In this document: piece after piece, positions 16,942 through 26,499 of the stretch
Position numbering within the stretch: position 1 is the first letter of the stretch
How the letters are laid out: every line of letters starts with the position of its first letter
NCBI RefSeq assembly: GCF_900105945.1
Contig: NZ_FNSO01000004.1
Span: forward strand, 4,960,001 to 5,024,000
Direction: 5' to 3'
DNA length: 64,000 nt
Origin: Amycolatopsis tolypomycina
GTDB lineage: Bacteria; Actinomycetota; Actinomycetes; Mycobacteriales; Pseudonocardiaceae
The notes under the pieces: generated by a model
What the model was told of the DNA's origin: nothing
Database searches by the model: none
The model's input: only the letters and a program-made list of their open reading frames with translations
Position numbers and translations under genes: made by a program

Positions 16942-17919
16942 CTAAGCCTTGTCGGTTGCCGACTTCAGGGCCTGCGAAGCTGCCTGGACGGTGGCGAGCT
17001 GGTCGAGCAGGAACGCAACGGTGGTATCGATGACGGCGTCGATGTCGCCGCCGAAGAAGCCGTGGTCGGCTCCCTCGACGAGCTCGAGCTTGCTGGGGAC
17101 GCCGGCCTCGTCGAGCGCACCGTGGTACGCAATGCTCTGCTGGTGCGGGACCACCTGGTCGAGGGTGCCGTGGACGAGCAGGGTCGGGGCGGTCGCGTCG
17201 TTGATGTGCGCGATCGGGCTGGCGTGCCGGGCGAGTTCGGGGCGCTCGCCGACGGTGTGACCGATCAGGCGCGATTCCGGCGAGCCCGCAGCGCTGTGCG
17301 CGGTGAAGGGCGTCCCGGGGATGCTTTCGGCCTCCATCGTGTCCAGCCGGGTGGGCGGGTACCAGCCGACGCTTGCCGTTACCGCCGAGGAGGTGCCGGT
17401 CAGGCCGACGGTGCCCTCGAGCTCCGGCACGGTCGTGTTGGTGCCGAGGAAGACGGCGAGGTGGCCGCCGGCGGAGGCGCCGAGGCTCGCGATCCGGCCG
17501 GGGTCGATGCCGACGGCGGGCGCCGCGGTGCGCAACCACCGGATCGCGGCCTTGATGTCGTGCAGCTGGGCGGGGAAGGCCGCCTCCCCCGAGAGCCGGT
17601 ACTGGACGGCGGCGACCGCGAACCCCTCCTCGTGCAGTCGCACCCGCACAGCGCCGAAGTCGTCGAGGCCGCCGAGCTGGATGTTCTTGGTTCCGCCCAG
17701 CCAGGCGCCACCGTGGATGAGCACGACCAGGGGAACCGGTCCGTGCGCGTCGGGGATGCTGAGGTCGAGAAGCAGCGGCCGGTACCCGGCGACGAGGGCG
17801 TATTCGACGTCCCGCCACCACCGGACACCGTCGGCCTCGACGGGCGTGAGGACCGCGGGGTCGACGAACGCGGGAGGCACGCCGTCGATGGGCACACGCA
17901 GCGGCATCTTGATCGTCAT
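16942..17919 (-). CDS. Alpha/beta hydrolase (BD-FAE / esterase-lipase type)
   Basis: A 325-residue cytoplasmic esterase. The oxyanion motif HGGAW and a nucleophile elbow GASAGG are present, and a late AxDHGFF segment supplies the base. The ATG at 17919 overlaps the upstream beta-lactamase-like gene by 4 bp (ATGA) and has GGAGA just before it. A longer open frame upstream lies inside that gene and is rejected. It resembles bifunctional feruloyl/acetyl esterases that deacylate plant glycosides, matching the rhamnosidase operon. The substrate is inferred. Confidence 0.87.
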   Translation of the reverse strand: MTIKMPLRVPIDGVPPAFVDPAVLTPVEADGVRWWRDVEYALVAGYRPLLLDLSIPDAHGPVPLVVLIHGGAWLGGTKNIQLGGLDDFGAVRVRLHEEGFAVAAVQYRLSGEAAFPAQLHDIKAAIRWLRTAAPAVGIDPGRIASLGASAGGHLAVFLGTNTTVPELEGTVGLTGTSSAVTASVGWYPPTRLDTMEAESIPGTPFTAHSAAGSPESRLIGHTVGERPELARHASPIAHINDATAPTLLVHGTLDQVVPHQQSIAYHGALDEAGVPSKLELVEGADHGFFGGDIDAVIDTTVAFLLDQLATVQAASQALKSATDKA

Positions 17920-19043
17920 CGGTTCTCCATGGGGGACAGCGCGCTCCTGAGGCAGGCCCGGACTTTCCGGGCGAGCTCGAGTCCGGGCTGGTGGGCACCG
18001 GCGGGGGTGGGGACGCGGCTGGTGGTGTAGCCGAACGCGAGGTCGCGGGCGGGGTCGGCGAAGCCGATGGCGCCGCCGGCGCCGTCGTGGCCGAACGCCC
18101 ACGGGCTTCCGTAGTCGAGGCGGGCGTCGGGGACCTGGAACACGAGTCCGAACCGGGTCTCGATACCGAGGACGAGGTCGGTGCCGTTGGCTTGGATCTG
18201 GCTCATCCTCCGGAGCGCGCCGACCGGGAAGAGACCGTCACCGAGGCCCTGGGCGTATAGGTGAGCCATGCTTCGTGCGTTCCCGAACCCTCCGAACCCG
18301 ACCGGTCCGTTCGCGACCACGAGCGGGTGACGGACGAGCTCGCGCATCGGCGGCATGAGGCCACCTCCGAAGGCCAATTCGACCAGGCTCATCGGCTCCG
18401 GCTCTTCCGGTTGCTCCTCGTCCGCCTTCGGGGGCAGCGCCTCCACGATGCGTGCCTGGTCGGCTTCGGGGACGCCGAAGTGGAAGTCGGCTCCGATGGC
18501 GTCGATCACGTTGGTGCGGAAGAACGTCTGCAACGACGTGCCGGTGATGCGGGCGACGAGCTCGGCCATGATGGTGCCGATGGTGACGCCGTGGTAGCCG
18601 TGCGCTGCCCCGGGCACCCACAGCGGTGAGGCTGCGGCGAGCCGAGCGGCGAGGTCGTGGTGTTCGACGACGTCCTCGATGGTGAACCCGCCGGCGACTC
18701 CGATGAGCCCGGCTTGGTGCGACAACGCCGTGCGGACGGTGACCGCTTCCTTGCCGGCGGCGGCGAACTCGGGCCAGTAGCGCGCGACCGGGGCGTCCGG
18801 GTCGAGGTCTCCGGAGCCGAGGAGCAACGACAGGCTCAACGCGGCGATGCCCTTGCTGCAGGAGAACACGCTGATGAGGCTGTCCGCGGCCAAGTCGTCG
18901 CCGACGACGAGGTCGACGACCGTTTCGCCCTCGTGGACGGCGCAGACGTGAGCGCTGTACGTGGGGTCGGCATCGCCGAGTGCCTCGAGGGCGTCCGCGA
19001 TGGACTCGAACCCGGCAACCGTCACGCCCTTCACACCGCTCAT
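17916..19043 (-). CDS. Serine hydrolase of the class-C beta-lactamase / EstB family
   Basis: A 375-residue penicillin-binding-protein-fold hydrolase. The SxxK motif is SCSK (Ser61, Lys64), a YxG-type tyrosine sits in HGYHG, and the third motif is HDGAGG. No signal peptide is visible, which argues against a true beta-lactamase and for a cytoplasmic esterase. It lies in the rhamnoside operon 73 bp after the ABC permease gene and is translationally coupled to the next hydrolase. A role in de-esterifying imported glycosides fits, but this is inference. Confidence 0.87.
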   Translation of the reverse strand: MSGVKGVTVAGFESIADALEALGDADPTYSAHVCAVHEGETVVDLVVGDDLAADSLISVFSCSKGIAALSLSLLLGSGDLDPDAPVARYWPEFAAAGKEAVTVRTALSHQAGLIGVAGGFTIEDVVEHHDLAARLAAASPLWVPGAAHGYHGVTIGTIMAELVARITGTSLQTFFRTNVIDAIGADFHFGVPEADQARIVEALPPKADEEQPEEPEPMSLVELAFGGGLMPPMRELVRHPLVVANGPVGFGGFGNARSMAHLYAQGLGDGLFPVGALRRMSQIQANGTDLVLGIETRFGLVFQVPDARLDYGSPWAFGHDGAGGAIGFADPARDLAFGYTTSRVPTPAGAHQPGLELARKVRACLRSALSPMENR

Positions 19044-19116
19044 GCGGCCCTACCTCCTTGAGTGGATCTCGCGAGTTCGCGACTCCGGGATCGCGCGGGT
19101 GGGACAGGGATGGTGC

Positions 19117-19962
19117 TCAGCCCTTTATGCCGCCTTCGGCCAAACCACCGACCACCCGCCGCTGGACCAGCAGGTAGAGGAGGATCAACGGCAAGCTGGT
19201 GAGGACGATGTGGGCGAAGATCAGGTTCCAGCGCATCGCGGAGACGTCTGTCGATGCCGAGGCGAACTGGTACAGCGCGAGAGGCAGGGTGGCCCGATCG
19301 GAACCTTGGAGCAAGAAGGACGCGAAGAAGAAATCGTTCCAGGTGGAGATGATCAGGATGACGCAGCCGACCAGCAGCACGGGAACCAGCAGCGGCAGGA
19401 TGATGATCCGGTAGACCTGCAGGCGGTTCGCGCCGTCGGTCAACGCTGCTTCCTCGAGGTCCCGTGGCAGGGCCTTGATGAAGCCGGTGGCCAGGAAGAC
19501 GACCGTGCCTATCCGGGTGCCGGTCATGACGAGGAAGTAGCCCAGCCGGGTGCCGTCGATGTGCAGGGTCTGCAGCTCGTAGACCGTGGGCAGGATCGCC
19601 GGCGGCAAGAGGATGGAGAGCACGGTCAGGCTGTACGCGATCTTCATCGGCAGCGAGGACGAGCGCGCGTAGGCCCATGCGGCCATGGAGCCGAGCACGA
19701 CCACGACGACCAGGGTGGGGACGATGACCAGGAGGCTGTTCGTCAAGGCCCGGCCGTAGTGGCCCTCGCCGAGCACGGTGGAGTAGTTGTCCCCCAACGC
19801 CCACTTGGCGGGCAGTGACAGCGAGAGCGAACTCGCTTCACTCAGTGGCTTGGCCGAGTTGACGAGCAGGAGCCACAGCGGCAGTACCACCCAGGGCAAC
19901 GCGACCAGCAGCAGGACGAGGGGACGGATCAGGCGGCGGGACGTCTTGCTGATGCTGGTCAT
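19117..19962 (-). CDS. CUT1 sugar ABC transporter permease (MalG-like)
   Basis: A 281-residue membrane permease with six predicted hydrophobic segments. The EAA loop reads LPRDLEEAALTDGANRLQVYRIIILP. It pairs with the preceding permease and the lipoprotein to import a sugar; the ATPase is not in the window, so a shared MsiK-type ATPase is presumably used, as in other actinomycetes. The start overlaps the upstream permease stop by 4 bp (ATGA). The substrate is probably a rhamnose-containing oligosaccharide or glycoside because of the downstream glycosidases. Confidence 0.92.
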   Translation of the reverse strand: MTSISKTSRRLIRPLVLLLVALPWVVLPLWLLLVNSAKPLSEASSLSLSLPAKWALGDNYSTVLGEGHYGRALTNSLLVIVPTLVVVVVLGSMAAWAYARSSSLPMKIAYSLTVLSILLPPAILPTVYELQTLHIDGTRLGYFLVMTGTRIGTVVFLATGFIKALPRDLEEAALTDGANRLQVYRIIILPLLVPVLLVGCVILIISTWNDFFFASFLLQGSDRATLPLALYQFASASTDVSAMRWNLIFAHIVLTSLPLILLYLLVQRRVVGGLAEGGIKG

Positions 19963-20945
19963 CCTTCGATCTCCCGTCGGCGCAGGAAGAAGATGAGGGG
20001 CACGCCGATCACCAGCACCAGGATCGTGACGATGAGGCTCAGGGCGCTGGACGTGCCGAAGAAACCGCTGGCGTACTGGTTGAACATGGCGACGTTGAGG
20101 ACGGTCGTCGCGGTGCCGGGGCCGCCGTGCGTCGTCGCCATGGCGATGTCGAAGGCGTTCAGGGCACCGAGCAGCGTCACCACGACGGTGAAGGTGAACG
20201 CCGGGGCGAGGAGCGGGAACCGGATCTTCCAGAAGCGTTTCCAGCCGTTGGCGCCGTCGAGGGTGGCCGCCTCGATCAGCGACGCGGGAATGGCGTTCAG
20301 GCCCGCGATGTAGACCAGCGTGATCAGCCCGCTCCACTTCCAGGCGTCGATGAAGGCGACGGACGCCAATGCGCTGCCGGAGTGGCCCAGCCAGGCGTAT
20401 TCGAAGCCCGGCTTGACGATCCCGATCGCCTTGTTGAGCGGGCCGGACGGCGCCAGGATCGCGCTCCAGATGTAGCCGGCCGCGACCGGTGCGATCAGGA
20501 CCGGGATGAAGAACAGGGAACGGAAGAACCCGTTGACCCGTGTGCGGCGCTGGAGGAGCAGGGCCGCCGACAGGCTGAAGACGTTCTGCACCAGCATCGC
20601 GATCACGGCGTAGATCAAGGTTGCGCGAATGGCGTTCCAGAGCAGGTCCTGGTCCGCCAGCGTCCGGAAGTTGTCGAGTCCGTTCGCGGTGATGGCATCC
20701 GAGTAGCCGCTCCAGTCGGTGAAGGCGAAGCGGATGTTCAGCACGAACGGCACGACGAAGAACCCGGCGACCAGGACGAAGGCCGGCAGCGCGAAGGGCC
20801 ACCACCGCCGAGCCGGACCTGGCCTGGGTGATCCCCGGCGCCGAGGCGGGCGGACCGTGCGCCCACCGGCCCCGGGTCCGGTGCCGGGGTCGATGGCGGT
20901 GACGCCCGTGCGGCCGGCCGTCGAGTCGTCGTCGAATCGGGTCAT
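19959..20945 (-). CDS. CUT1 sugar ABC transporter permease (MalF-like)
   Basis: A 328-residue permease with a long, arginine/proline-rich cytoplasmic N-terminus of about 50 residues followed by six membrane segments and an EAA loop (LIEAATLDGANGWKRFWKI). I chose ATG 20945, which has GGAG 8 bases upstream, over the GTG at 20963. It lies 24 bp after the substrate-binding protein gene and overlaps the next permease gene. The lack of a dedicated ATPase gene is normal for CUT1 systems that use MsiK. Confidence 0.92.
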   Translation of the reverse strand: MTRFDDDSTAGRTGVTAIDPGTGPGAGGRTVRPPRRRGSPRPGPARRWWPFALPAFVLVAGFFVVPFVLNIRFAFTDWSGYSDAITANGLDNFRTLADQDLLWNAIRATLIYAVIAMLVQNVFSLSAALLLQRRTRVNGFFRSLFFIPVLIAPVAAGYIWSAILAPSGPLNKAIGIVKPGFEYAWLGHSGSALASVAFIDAWKWSGLITLVYIAGLNAIPASLIEAATLDGANGWKRFWKIRFPLLAPAFTFTVVVTLLGALNAFDIAMATTHGGPGTATTVLNVAMFNQYASGFFGTSSALSLIVTILVLVIGVPLIFFLRRREIEG

Positions 20946-20969
20946 CGCAGCATCTCCACGCACGGTCGC

Positions 20970-22301
20970 CTACCAGCCGGGAAGCTTGGCCGTCTTGGCG
21001 CCCTGGGCCAGTGCTTTCTGCGCGAGCGCACCGACCTGCTCCGGCGAATACTGACCGCTGAGCAGCCCGGTCATCCAGGCGACGGACTGCGAGTTGAAGC
21101 CGACCAGGTTCGTGTTGAACGCGAGGGACCGGTTCGCCTCATAGGCCGCATGGATCTCCTGCTGGATTCCCGGCGTGTTGTCGGGCCCCTTCGCCCCGGT
21201 GAGGATCGGGAACGACTGCTGCGCGTTGACGTAGTCCTGGTAGCCGGCGCCGGTGATCCACTGCACGAAGGCCAACGCCGAGCTCTCCTTGTCGGTGTCG
21301 CCGGTCCGGGGGATGTACCAGGTGCCGCTGACCGACGGTGCCCACGCCGCGGTGGCGTCGGAAGCGGAGGGTGACGCCCAGCCGATGGCGTCACTGGCCT
21401 TGGCGAGGTCATCGCCGAACTGGGCGGCGAACATCGACACCAAATCGCTGTGCAGCGCGGTCATCGCCGTGGTCCCGCTGGCGACGGCCTTGATCGAGTC
21501 CTCGAACTTGGCGGTGGTGGCGTCCTTGTTGTAGCACCCCATGGAATGCAGCTTCTTGTACTCGGCCATCGCGGCGGTGAACGGGCCGGACGGGTCGTCC
21601 ATCGTGGTCTTCTTGTTCAGCAGTTCGGTCGAGTAGCCCTTCGCCTTCTCCGCGTCGGCGACGTACAGCAGACTCAGGATCTGTGTCGGCCAGCCCGAGC
21701 CGCCGCTCTCCCAGAGCGGCGTGACCGTCGGGTTCTTCTGCTTCAACGTGGTGCAGATGTTCTCGATGTCCGCGAAGGTCTTGGGCGCCGACAGGCCGGC
21801 GTCGGCCAGTGTCTTCTTGTTGTAGTAGAGACCGAAAAGCACTGGAGCCGAGGTGATCGCGGCGTAGACCTTCCCCTGGTACGAGCCGCCGCTCTGGTAC
21901 ACGTCGCCCGACTTGGCCACGTACGGCATCTTGGACATGTCGATCATGTTCGAGGCCGGGTTCAACGCCCAGAAGAGCGACGTGGCGTGGTACTCGAGGA
22001 GGTCGGGGCGGTCGCCGCTGGCCCACTTGGTCTGAACCTGGCTCTCGAACGAGTCAGCCGGGATCTTGACGATGTTCATCGTGACACCGAACTTCTTCCC
22101 GAAGTCGGTGTATGCGTCGGTCACGTAGGCCGGGTCGGCCGCGTTCGTCCACACCGTGAGGCTCTTGGCCTTGACAGTGGCCGAGCCGTCGGCGGCGACG
22201 CCCGGCGTCGAGCCCCCCGAACTGCCGTTGTGGGCCGAGCAGGCCGACAGCGCGAGCCCGAATGCGGCGAGCACGCTCACGGCACGAAGCAACAGTTTCA
22301 T
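20970..22301 (-). CDS. CUT1 ABC transporter sugar-binding lipoprotein
   Basis: A 443-residue extracellular solute-binding protein (family 1). The signal peptide ends in the lipobox LSAC with lipidation expected at the Cys, then a Ser/Gly-rich linker and the two-lobed binding domain. ATG 22301 is chosen as the first codon of the signal peptide. It is the first gene of the minus-strand operon running to 10868, and a LacI-type operator lies about 50 bp upstream. It would capture rhamnosides for the two permeases encoded downstream; the ligand is inferred from the operon. Confidence 0.92.
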   Translation of the reverse strand: MKLLLRAVSVLAAFGLALSACSAHNGSSGGSTPGVAADGSATVKAKSLTVWTNAADPAYVTDAYTDFGKKFGVTMNIVKIPADSFESQVQTKWASGDRPDLLEYHATSLFWALNPASNMIDMSKMPYVAKSGDVYQSGGSYQGKVYAAITSAPVLFGLYYNKKTLADAGLSAPKTFADIENICTTLKQKNPTVTPLWESGGSGWPTQILSLLYVADAEKAKGYSTELLNKKTTMDDPSGPFTAAMAEYKKLHSMGCYNKDATTAKFEDSIKAVASGTTAMTALHSDLVSMFAAQFGDDLAKASDAIGWASPSASDATAAWAPSVSGTWYIPRTGDTDKESSALAFVQWITGAGYQDYVNAQQSFPILTGAKGPDNTPGIQQEIHAAYEANRSLAFNTNLVGFNSQSVAWMTGLLSGQYSPEQVGALAQKALAQGAKTAKLPGW

Positions 22302-22353
22302 GGCTGGTTCGACTCCTTCGTCGTCCGGGCGCAACCGGCGTACCGTGAAAAGT

Positions 22354-22369
22354 TGTGGACCGGTTTACA
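22354..22369. promoter_or_regulatory. LacI-type operator before the rhamnoside import operon
   Basis: TGTGGACCGGTTTACA is a 16-bp imperfect palindrome with the central CG step typical of LacI/GalR operators. It lies 52 bp before the binding-protein start. It matches the element at 22542-22557 in the form TGTNNAMCGGTNTACA-like halves, supporting control by the LacI encoded at 22588. Confidence 0.6.
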
Positions 22370-22541
22370 TCGGCAGATGCTAGGTCCGCCCCCGCGCGGT
22401 CGTCAAGCGTCGGAAACCCGGTCATGGTCGAGCGCCAACTGACCCGGTGTCTTCCGGTGACGGCGCGGTGACCTGCGAATGCGAATCACCAACCCTGGAG
22501 CAGCGGCAGACGGTTGGCGGTTGTGGAGGTGCCTGCGATCC

Positions 22542-22557
22542 TGTAAAACGGTACACA
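22542..22557. promoter_or_regulatory. LacI-type operator before the LacI-rhamnosidase operon
   Basis: TGTAAAACGGTACACA is a second palindrome with central CG, 30 bp before the LacI start and 188 bp from its partner at 22354. The two share the TGT...ACA ends and the CGGT core. Repression of both divergent operons by one LacI dimer or looped tetramer is likely. Confidence 0.6.
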
Positions 22558-22587
22558 ATCGTTTGTCGCGACCTCGACGAGGAGACC

Positions 22588-23628
22588 ATGAGGGCCACCG
22601 ATCCGCGCAGTATCACCATTCGCGATGTCGCGCGCGAGGCCGGCGTGTCGCCGGCAGCGGTCTCCAAGGTGCTCAACAACGCCTACGGGGTCAGCGACGC
22701 CATGCGTGAGCGGGTCACCGCAGCGACCCGGAAGCTGGGATATCGCCCCAAGCCCGCCGCGCGGGCGATGCGAGGCCGTTCCTACACGATCGGCGTACTG
22801 CTGGCCGACGTGGCTTCGCCGTTCGCGCCGATGATCGTCGACGGGATTCAACGCGAGATCGACGACACCGGCCTGCAGGTCCTCCTCGGCCCGGGCGGCG
22901 CGTCGCCCGAGCGGCAGCAGCGAAGCATCGAAGCGATGGTCGACCGCCAGATGGACGGGCTGATCCTCATCGCCCCGAACGTGCCCACCACCTGGCTGGA
23001 AACGCTGGCCGAGGAGATCCCGGTCGTCGTCATCGCACGGCACGGCACGGGGCGCAACTACGACAGCGTGGTGGACGACGACGTCGCGGGCGCCGAGCTG
23101 GTCGTCAAGCACTTGAGCGAACTCGGCCACGAGCACATCACCCACATCGCGCATCCGATCGGCAAGCTGCGGCGACCTTCGGTGTTATCGCACACGGCGC
23201 GTGAGGACGGTTACTGCCGGGCCATGACCGACCGCGGGCTGGTCCCGCACGTCGTCACGACGTCCTACACCGAGGAAGGTGGCTACACCGGCGCGATGGC
23301 GGCCCTCCGTTCCGAGCGTCCGCCGACCGCCATCTTCGCCGGAGCCGACGTCGCCGCCTTCGGCGTGCTGCGCGCAGCCGCGGAGCTGGGGTTGGACGTA
23401 CCGGGGGACGTGAGTGTGGTGGGCTACGACAACGTTGCCATCTCGGGCTTGCCGCAGATCTCGCTGACCACCGTCGACCAGTCGGGAGAGCTCACCGGAT
23501 CGATGAGTGCCCGGTTGCTGCGCGAACGCCTGGACGGCCGTGACAAACCGGTCACCTTCTCCGTCTCGACCCGGCTCGTCGAACGCCGCAGCACGGCGGC
23601 GGTTCGTCCTGCGAAAGGCGCACCGTGA
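22588..23628 (+). CDS. LacI-family regulator of the rhamnoside locus
   Basis: A 346-residue LacI/GalR repressor. The helix-turn-helix is at about residues 11-34 (IRDVAREAGVSPAAVSKVLN), followed by the hinge and a periplasmic-binding-protein-like sugar domain. I chose ATG 22588 with GAGGAG at proper distance; the longer frame upstream would cross the operator. The stop overlaps the GTG start of the second rhamnosidase (GTGA), so regulator and enzyme are coupled. Effector is probably rhamnose or a rhamnoside, inferred from its targets. Confidence 0.92.
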   Translation: MRATDPRSITIRDVAREAGVSPAAVSKVLNNAYGVSDAMRERVTAATRKLGYRPKPAARAMRGRSYTIGVLLADVASPFAPMIVDGIQREIDDTGLQVLLGPGGASPERQQRSIEAMVDRQMDGLILIAPNVPTTWLETLAEEIPVVVIARHGTGRNYDSVVDDDVAGAELVVKHLSELGHEHITHIAHPIGKLRRPSVLSHTAREDGYCRAMTDRGLVPHVVTTSYTEEGGYTGAMAALRSERPPTAIFAGADVAAFGVLRAAAELGLDVPGDVSVVGYDNVAISGLPQISLTTVDQSGELTGSMSARLLRERLDGRDKPVTFSVSTRLVERRSTAAVRPAKGAP

Positions 23629-26258
23629 CCCACACCGTCAGCGACGTCGACGTCGCACCCAGTCCCCCGACGTTCGAGCATCACCGGGACGCGTTCGGGA
23701 TCGGCGACGTCCGGCCGCGCCTGTCGTGGCAGGTACCGCCGGCGGGCATCGCGTGGCGGCAAGCGGGCTACGAGATCGAGATCAGCGACCCGGACACGGC
23801 GACGGTCTCCAGGCACGTACGGGATTCCGAAGCCAGCGTGCTGGTGCCGTGGCCCGGTCCGGACCTCCTTTCCGGTCAACGTCTGACCGTCCGGGTGCGC
23901 GTACGGGGAACGAGCGGTGAGTGTTCACGCTGGAGCCGCCCCAGTTCCGTCGAGGCCGGCTTGCTCGAACCGGGCGACTGGTCGGCCGACCTCATCCGGC
24001 CCGGGGGCGTCCACCCATCCCCCGTCTTGTTCCGGCGCGAGTTCACCGCCCGGCACCCGATCGTCGCTGCTCGCCTCTACATCACGGCCCAGGGCGTGTA
24101 CTCGGTGAGGCTCAACGGCACCCGAGTCGGCGAAGATACGCTGGCGCCCGGCTGGACGAGCTACGGCAGCCGCTTGCGCTACCAGACCTATGACGTCACC
24201 GATGCGCTGCGCACCGGCGACAACGCCATCGGGGTCACCGTGGCCGATGGTTGGTGGCGCGGGCGCCTCGGCTGGACCGGCCTGCGCAACGTCTTCGGCG
24301 ACCGCCTCGGGCTGCTGGCGCAGCTCGTCATCACCCACGACGACGGATCGAAGACGACGCTCGTCAGCAACAGCGCCTGGCACTGGTCGACCGGGCCCGT
24401 GCAGACCGCTGACCTGTACGACGGGGAAACCCACGACGCCCGTCTGGCGCGGCCCGGATGGGCCGAGCCGGGCTACGACGAAACCGGCTGGAAACCGGTT
24501 GAAGCGACAGCCGCGCCGACCGAGCTGCTCTGCGCGCCGGATGGGCCCCCCGTACGCCGGACCGAAGAGATCCCGGCCAGGCAGGTGATCACGACACCGT
24601 CGGGCGCGACCGTCCTCGACTTCGGTCAGAACCTCGTCGGTCGCCTCCGCATCCGGGTAACGGGGCCTGCGGGGACCGAGATCACGCTGCGGCACGCCGA
24701 GGTCCTGGAGAACGGAGAACTCGGCGTTCGCCCACTGCGCAGCGCCAAGGCCACCGACACCTACGTCCTGCGCGGCGACGTCGAGGGTGAGGTGTGGGAG
24801 CCGGAGTTCACCTACCACGGGTTTCGCTACGCCGAGGTCACCGGTTGGCCGACCGCGTTGAACCCCGCGGACGTCGTCGCCGTCGTGCTGCACACCGACC
24901 TGCGACGCACCGGATGGTTCGAATGCTCCGATGAGCGGGTCAACCAGTTGCACGACAACGTCGTCTGGAGCATGCGAGGCAACTTCGTCGACCTGCCGAC
25001 CGACTGCCCACAGCGTGACGAGAGACTCGGCTGGACGGGCGACATCCAGGTGTTCGCGCCCACGGCGAGCTACCTCTACGACTGCGCGGGCTTCCTCATC
25101 TCGTGGCTCAAGGACCTGGCGGCCGACCAGCGAGCCGACGGCGACGTGCCGGTGTTCATCCCCTTCGTGCCCATCCCCGGACAGACCGCCGGCGCGTTGG
25201 CCGGCCAAGCGGGTTGGGGTGATGCCGCGGTCATCGTCCCGTGGGTGCTCTACCAGCGGTTCGGCGACCTGGAAGTGCTGCGCACGCACTACGGCAGCAT
25301 GTGTGCCTGGGTCGATCGCTTTCACACCGGCGATCCGTCCGGGCACGGCGGCGACAACCAATTCCAGCTGGGGGACTGGCTCGACCCGAACGCGCCACCG
25401 GATGATCCGGCACACGCCGAGACCGACCCCATCCTGGTCGCCACGGCTTACCGAGTACACGTCGCCCGTCTGCTCGCCCGCATCGCCGGGCTCCTCGACC
25501 AGGAGGCCGACTCCGGCAAGTACGACGACCTGGCCGACTGCCTTTGCGCGCGGTTCAACGACGAGTACGTCACGCCGAACGGCCGTCTCGTGAGCGACTC
25601 CCAAACCGCCTACGCCCTCGCGCTGAGCTTCGGCCTGCTCTCCGCCGACCGCACGCCGCACGCCGCCGAGCGATTGGTCGAGCTGGTCCGCGCAAAGGGT
25701 CACCGCATCAGTACCGGTTTCCTCGGGACGCCGCTGATCTGTGACGCGTTGACCCAGGCCGGCGCACTGGATGACGCCTACCGCATGCTGCTGCAAACCG
25801 AGTGCCCGTCGTGGCTCTACCCCGTCTCGATGGGGGCGACCACGATCTGGGAACGTTGGGACAGCATGCTGCCCGACGGCCGCATCAATCCGGGCGAGAT
25901 GACGTCCTTCAACCACTACGCACTGGGGGCGGTGGCCGACTGGCTGCACCGCGTCGTCGGTGGGCTTCGATCGACAGCGCCCGGCTTCCGCACCTTCGAC
26001 GTCACCCCGCAACCGGGCGGCGGCCTGAACTGGGCGCGCACCGCCCACGAGACCCCCTACGGGCTGGCCGAGGTGTCCTGGCGCCGTGCGGACGGCAGGT
26101 GGGAGGTCGACGTGACCGTGCCGTTCGGGAGCCAAGCGACGATCCACCTCCCCGTGCCGGAGTGGACGCCCGTCGTGGTCGGTGCCGGTCGCCATCGGTT
26201 CACCCACCCGGACACGCCCGGCCCCCTCGGCGACGCCACGCCTCCGGCTCAACGCTGA
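23625..26258 (+). CDS. GH78 alpha-L-rhamnosidase (second copy)
   Basis: An 877-residue GH78 enzyme with the same architecture as the copy at 14343-16934: N-terminal beta domains, the catalytic barrel with DCPQRDERLGWTGD, and a C-terminal beta domain. It has no signal peptide. The GTG start overlaps the LacI stop. Having two similar but not identical rhamnosidases in divergent operons may widen the range of linkages or aglycones handled. The 240 bp that follow hold no recognisable gene until the aminotransferase remnant. Confidence 0.93.
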   Translation: MTHTVSDVDVAPSPPTFEHHRDAFGIGDVRPRLSWQVPPAGIAWRQAGYEIEISDPDTATVSRHVRDSEASVLVPWPGPDLLSGQRLTVRVRVRGTSGECSRWSRPSSVEAGLLEPGDWSADLIRPGGVHPSPVLFRREFTARHPIVAARLYITAQGVYSVRLNGTRVGEDTLAPGWTSYGSRLRYQTYDVTDALRTGDNAIGVTVADGWWRGRLGWTGLRNVFGDRLGLLAQLVITHDDGSKTTLVSNSAWHWSTGPVQTADLYDGETHDARLARPGWAEPGYDETGWKPVEATAAPTELLCAPDGPPVRRTEEIPARQVITTPSGATVLDFGQNLVGRLRIRVTGPAGTEITLRHAEVLENGELGVRPLRSAKATDTYVLRGDVEGEVWEPEFTYHGFRYAEVTGWPTALNPADVVAVVLHTDLRRTGWFECSDERVNQLHDNVVWSMRGNFVDLPTDCPQRDERLGWTGDIQVFAPTASYLYDCAGFLISWLKDLAADQRADGDVPVFIPFVPIPGQTAGALAGQAGWGDAAVIVPWVLYQRFGDLEVLRTHYGSMCAWVDRFHTGDPSGHGGDNQFQLGDWLDPNAPPDDPAHAETDPILVATAYRVHVARLLARIAGLLDQEADSGKYDDLADCLCARFNDEYVTPNGRLVSDSQTAYALALSFGLLSADRTPHAAERLVELVRAKGHRISTGFLGTPLICDALTQAGALDDAYRMLLQTECPSWLYPVSMGATTIWERWDSMLPDGRINPGEMTSFNHYALGAVADWLHRVVGGLRSTAPGFRTFDVTPQPGGGLNWARTAHETPYGLAEVSWRRADGRWEVDVTVPFGSQATIHLPVPEWTPVVVGAGRHRFTHPDTPGPLGDATPPAQR

Positions 26259-26499
26259 AAACGGCCCCCGCGCCCACCCACCGTGCGTTCGCCGGACACC
26301 CGGCGCTGCTCGACGGCATCCCAGCATTCGCCGACGCCTGACATCGTGGCGAAGCTTGAAGAATTCGCTGTCGCCACCGGTCTCGGAGAACCGAGTTCCA
26401 AGATCGGGAGACGTCGTCGGGGTGGCAGCGGGAGGTCGCCGAGGAGACGGTCCGCGGGCACGGTGTGATCGTGACGAAGGATGTTCGCGCCAGCTGGAA

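Noticed and set aside
17916..19043. Antibiotic-resistance beta-lactamase
   Set aside because: It has the fold motifs but no signal peptide, and it is coupled to esterases in a sugar operon, so an esterase role is more likely.
23925..26327. 800-residue open frame antisense to the second GH78 gene
   Set aside because: It mirrors the rhamnosidase codon structure, has no domain or signal, and arises from the third-position GC bias.
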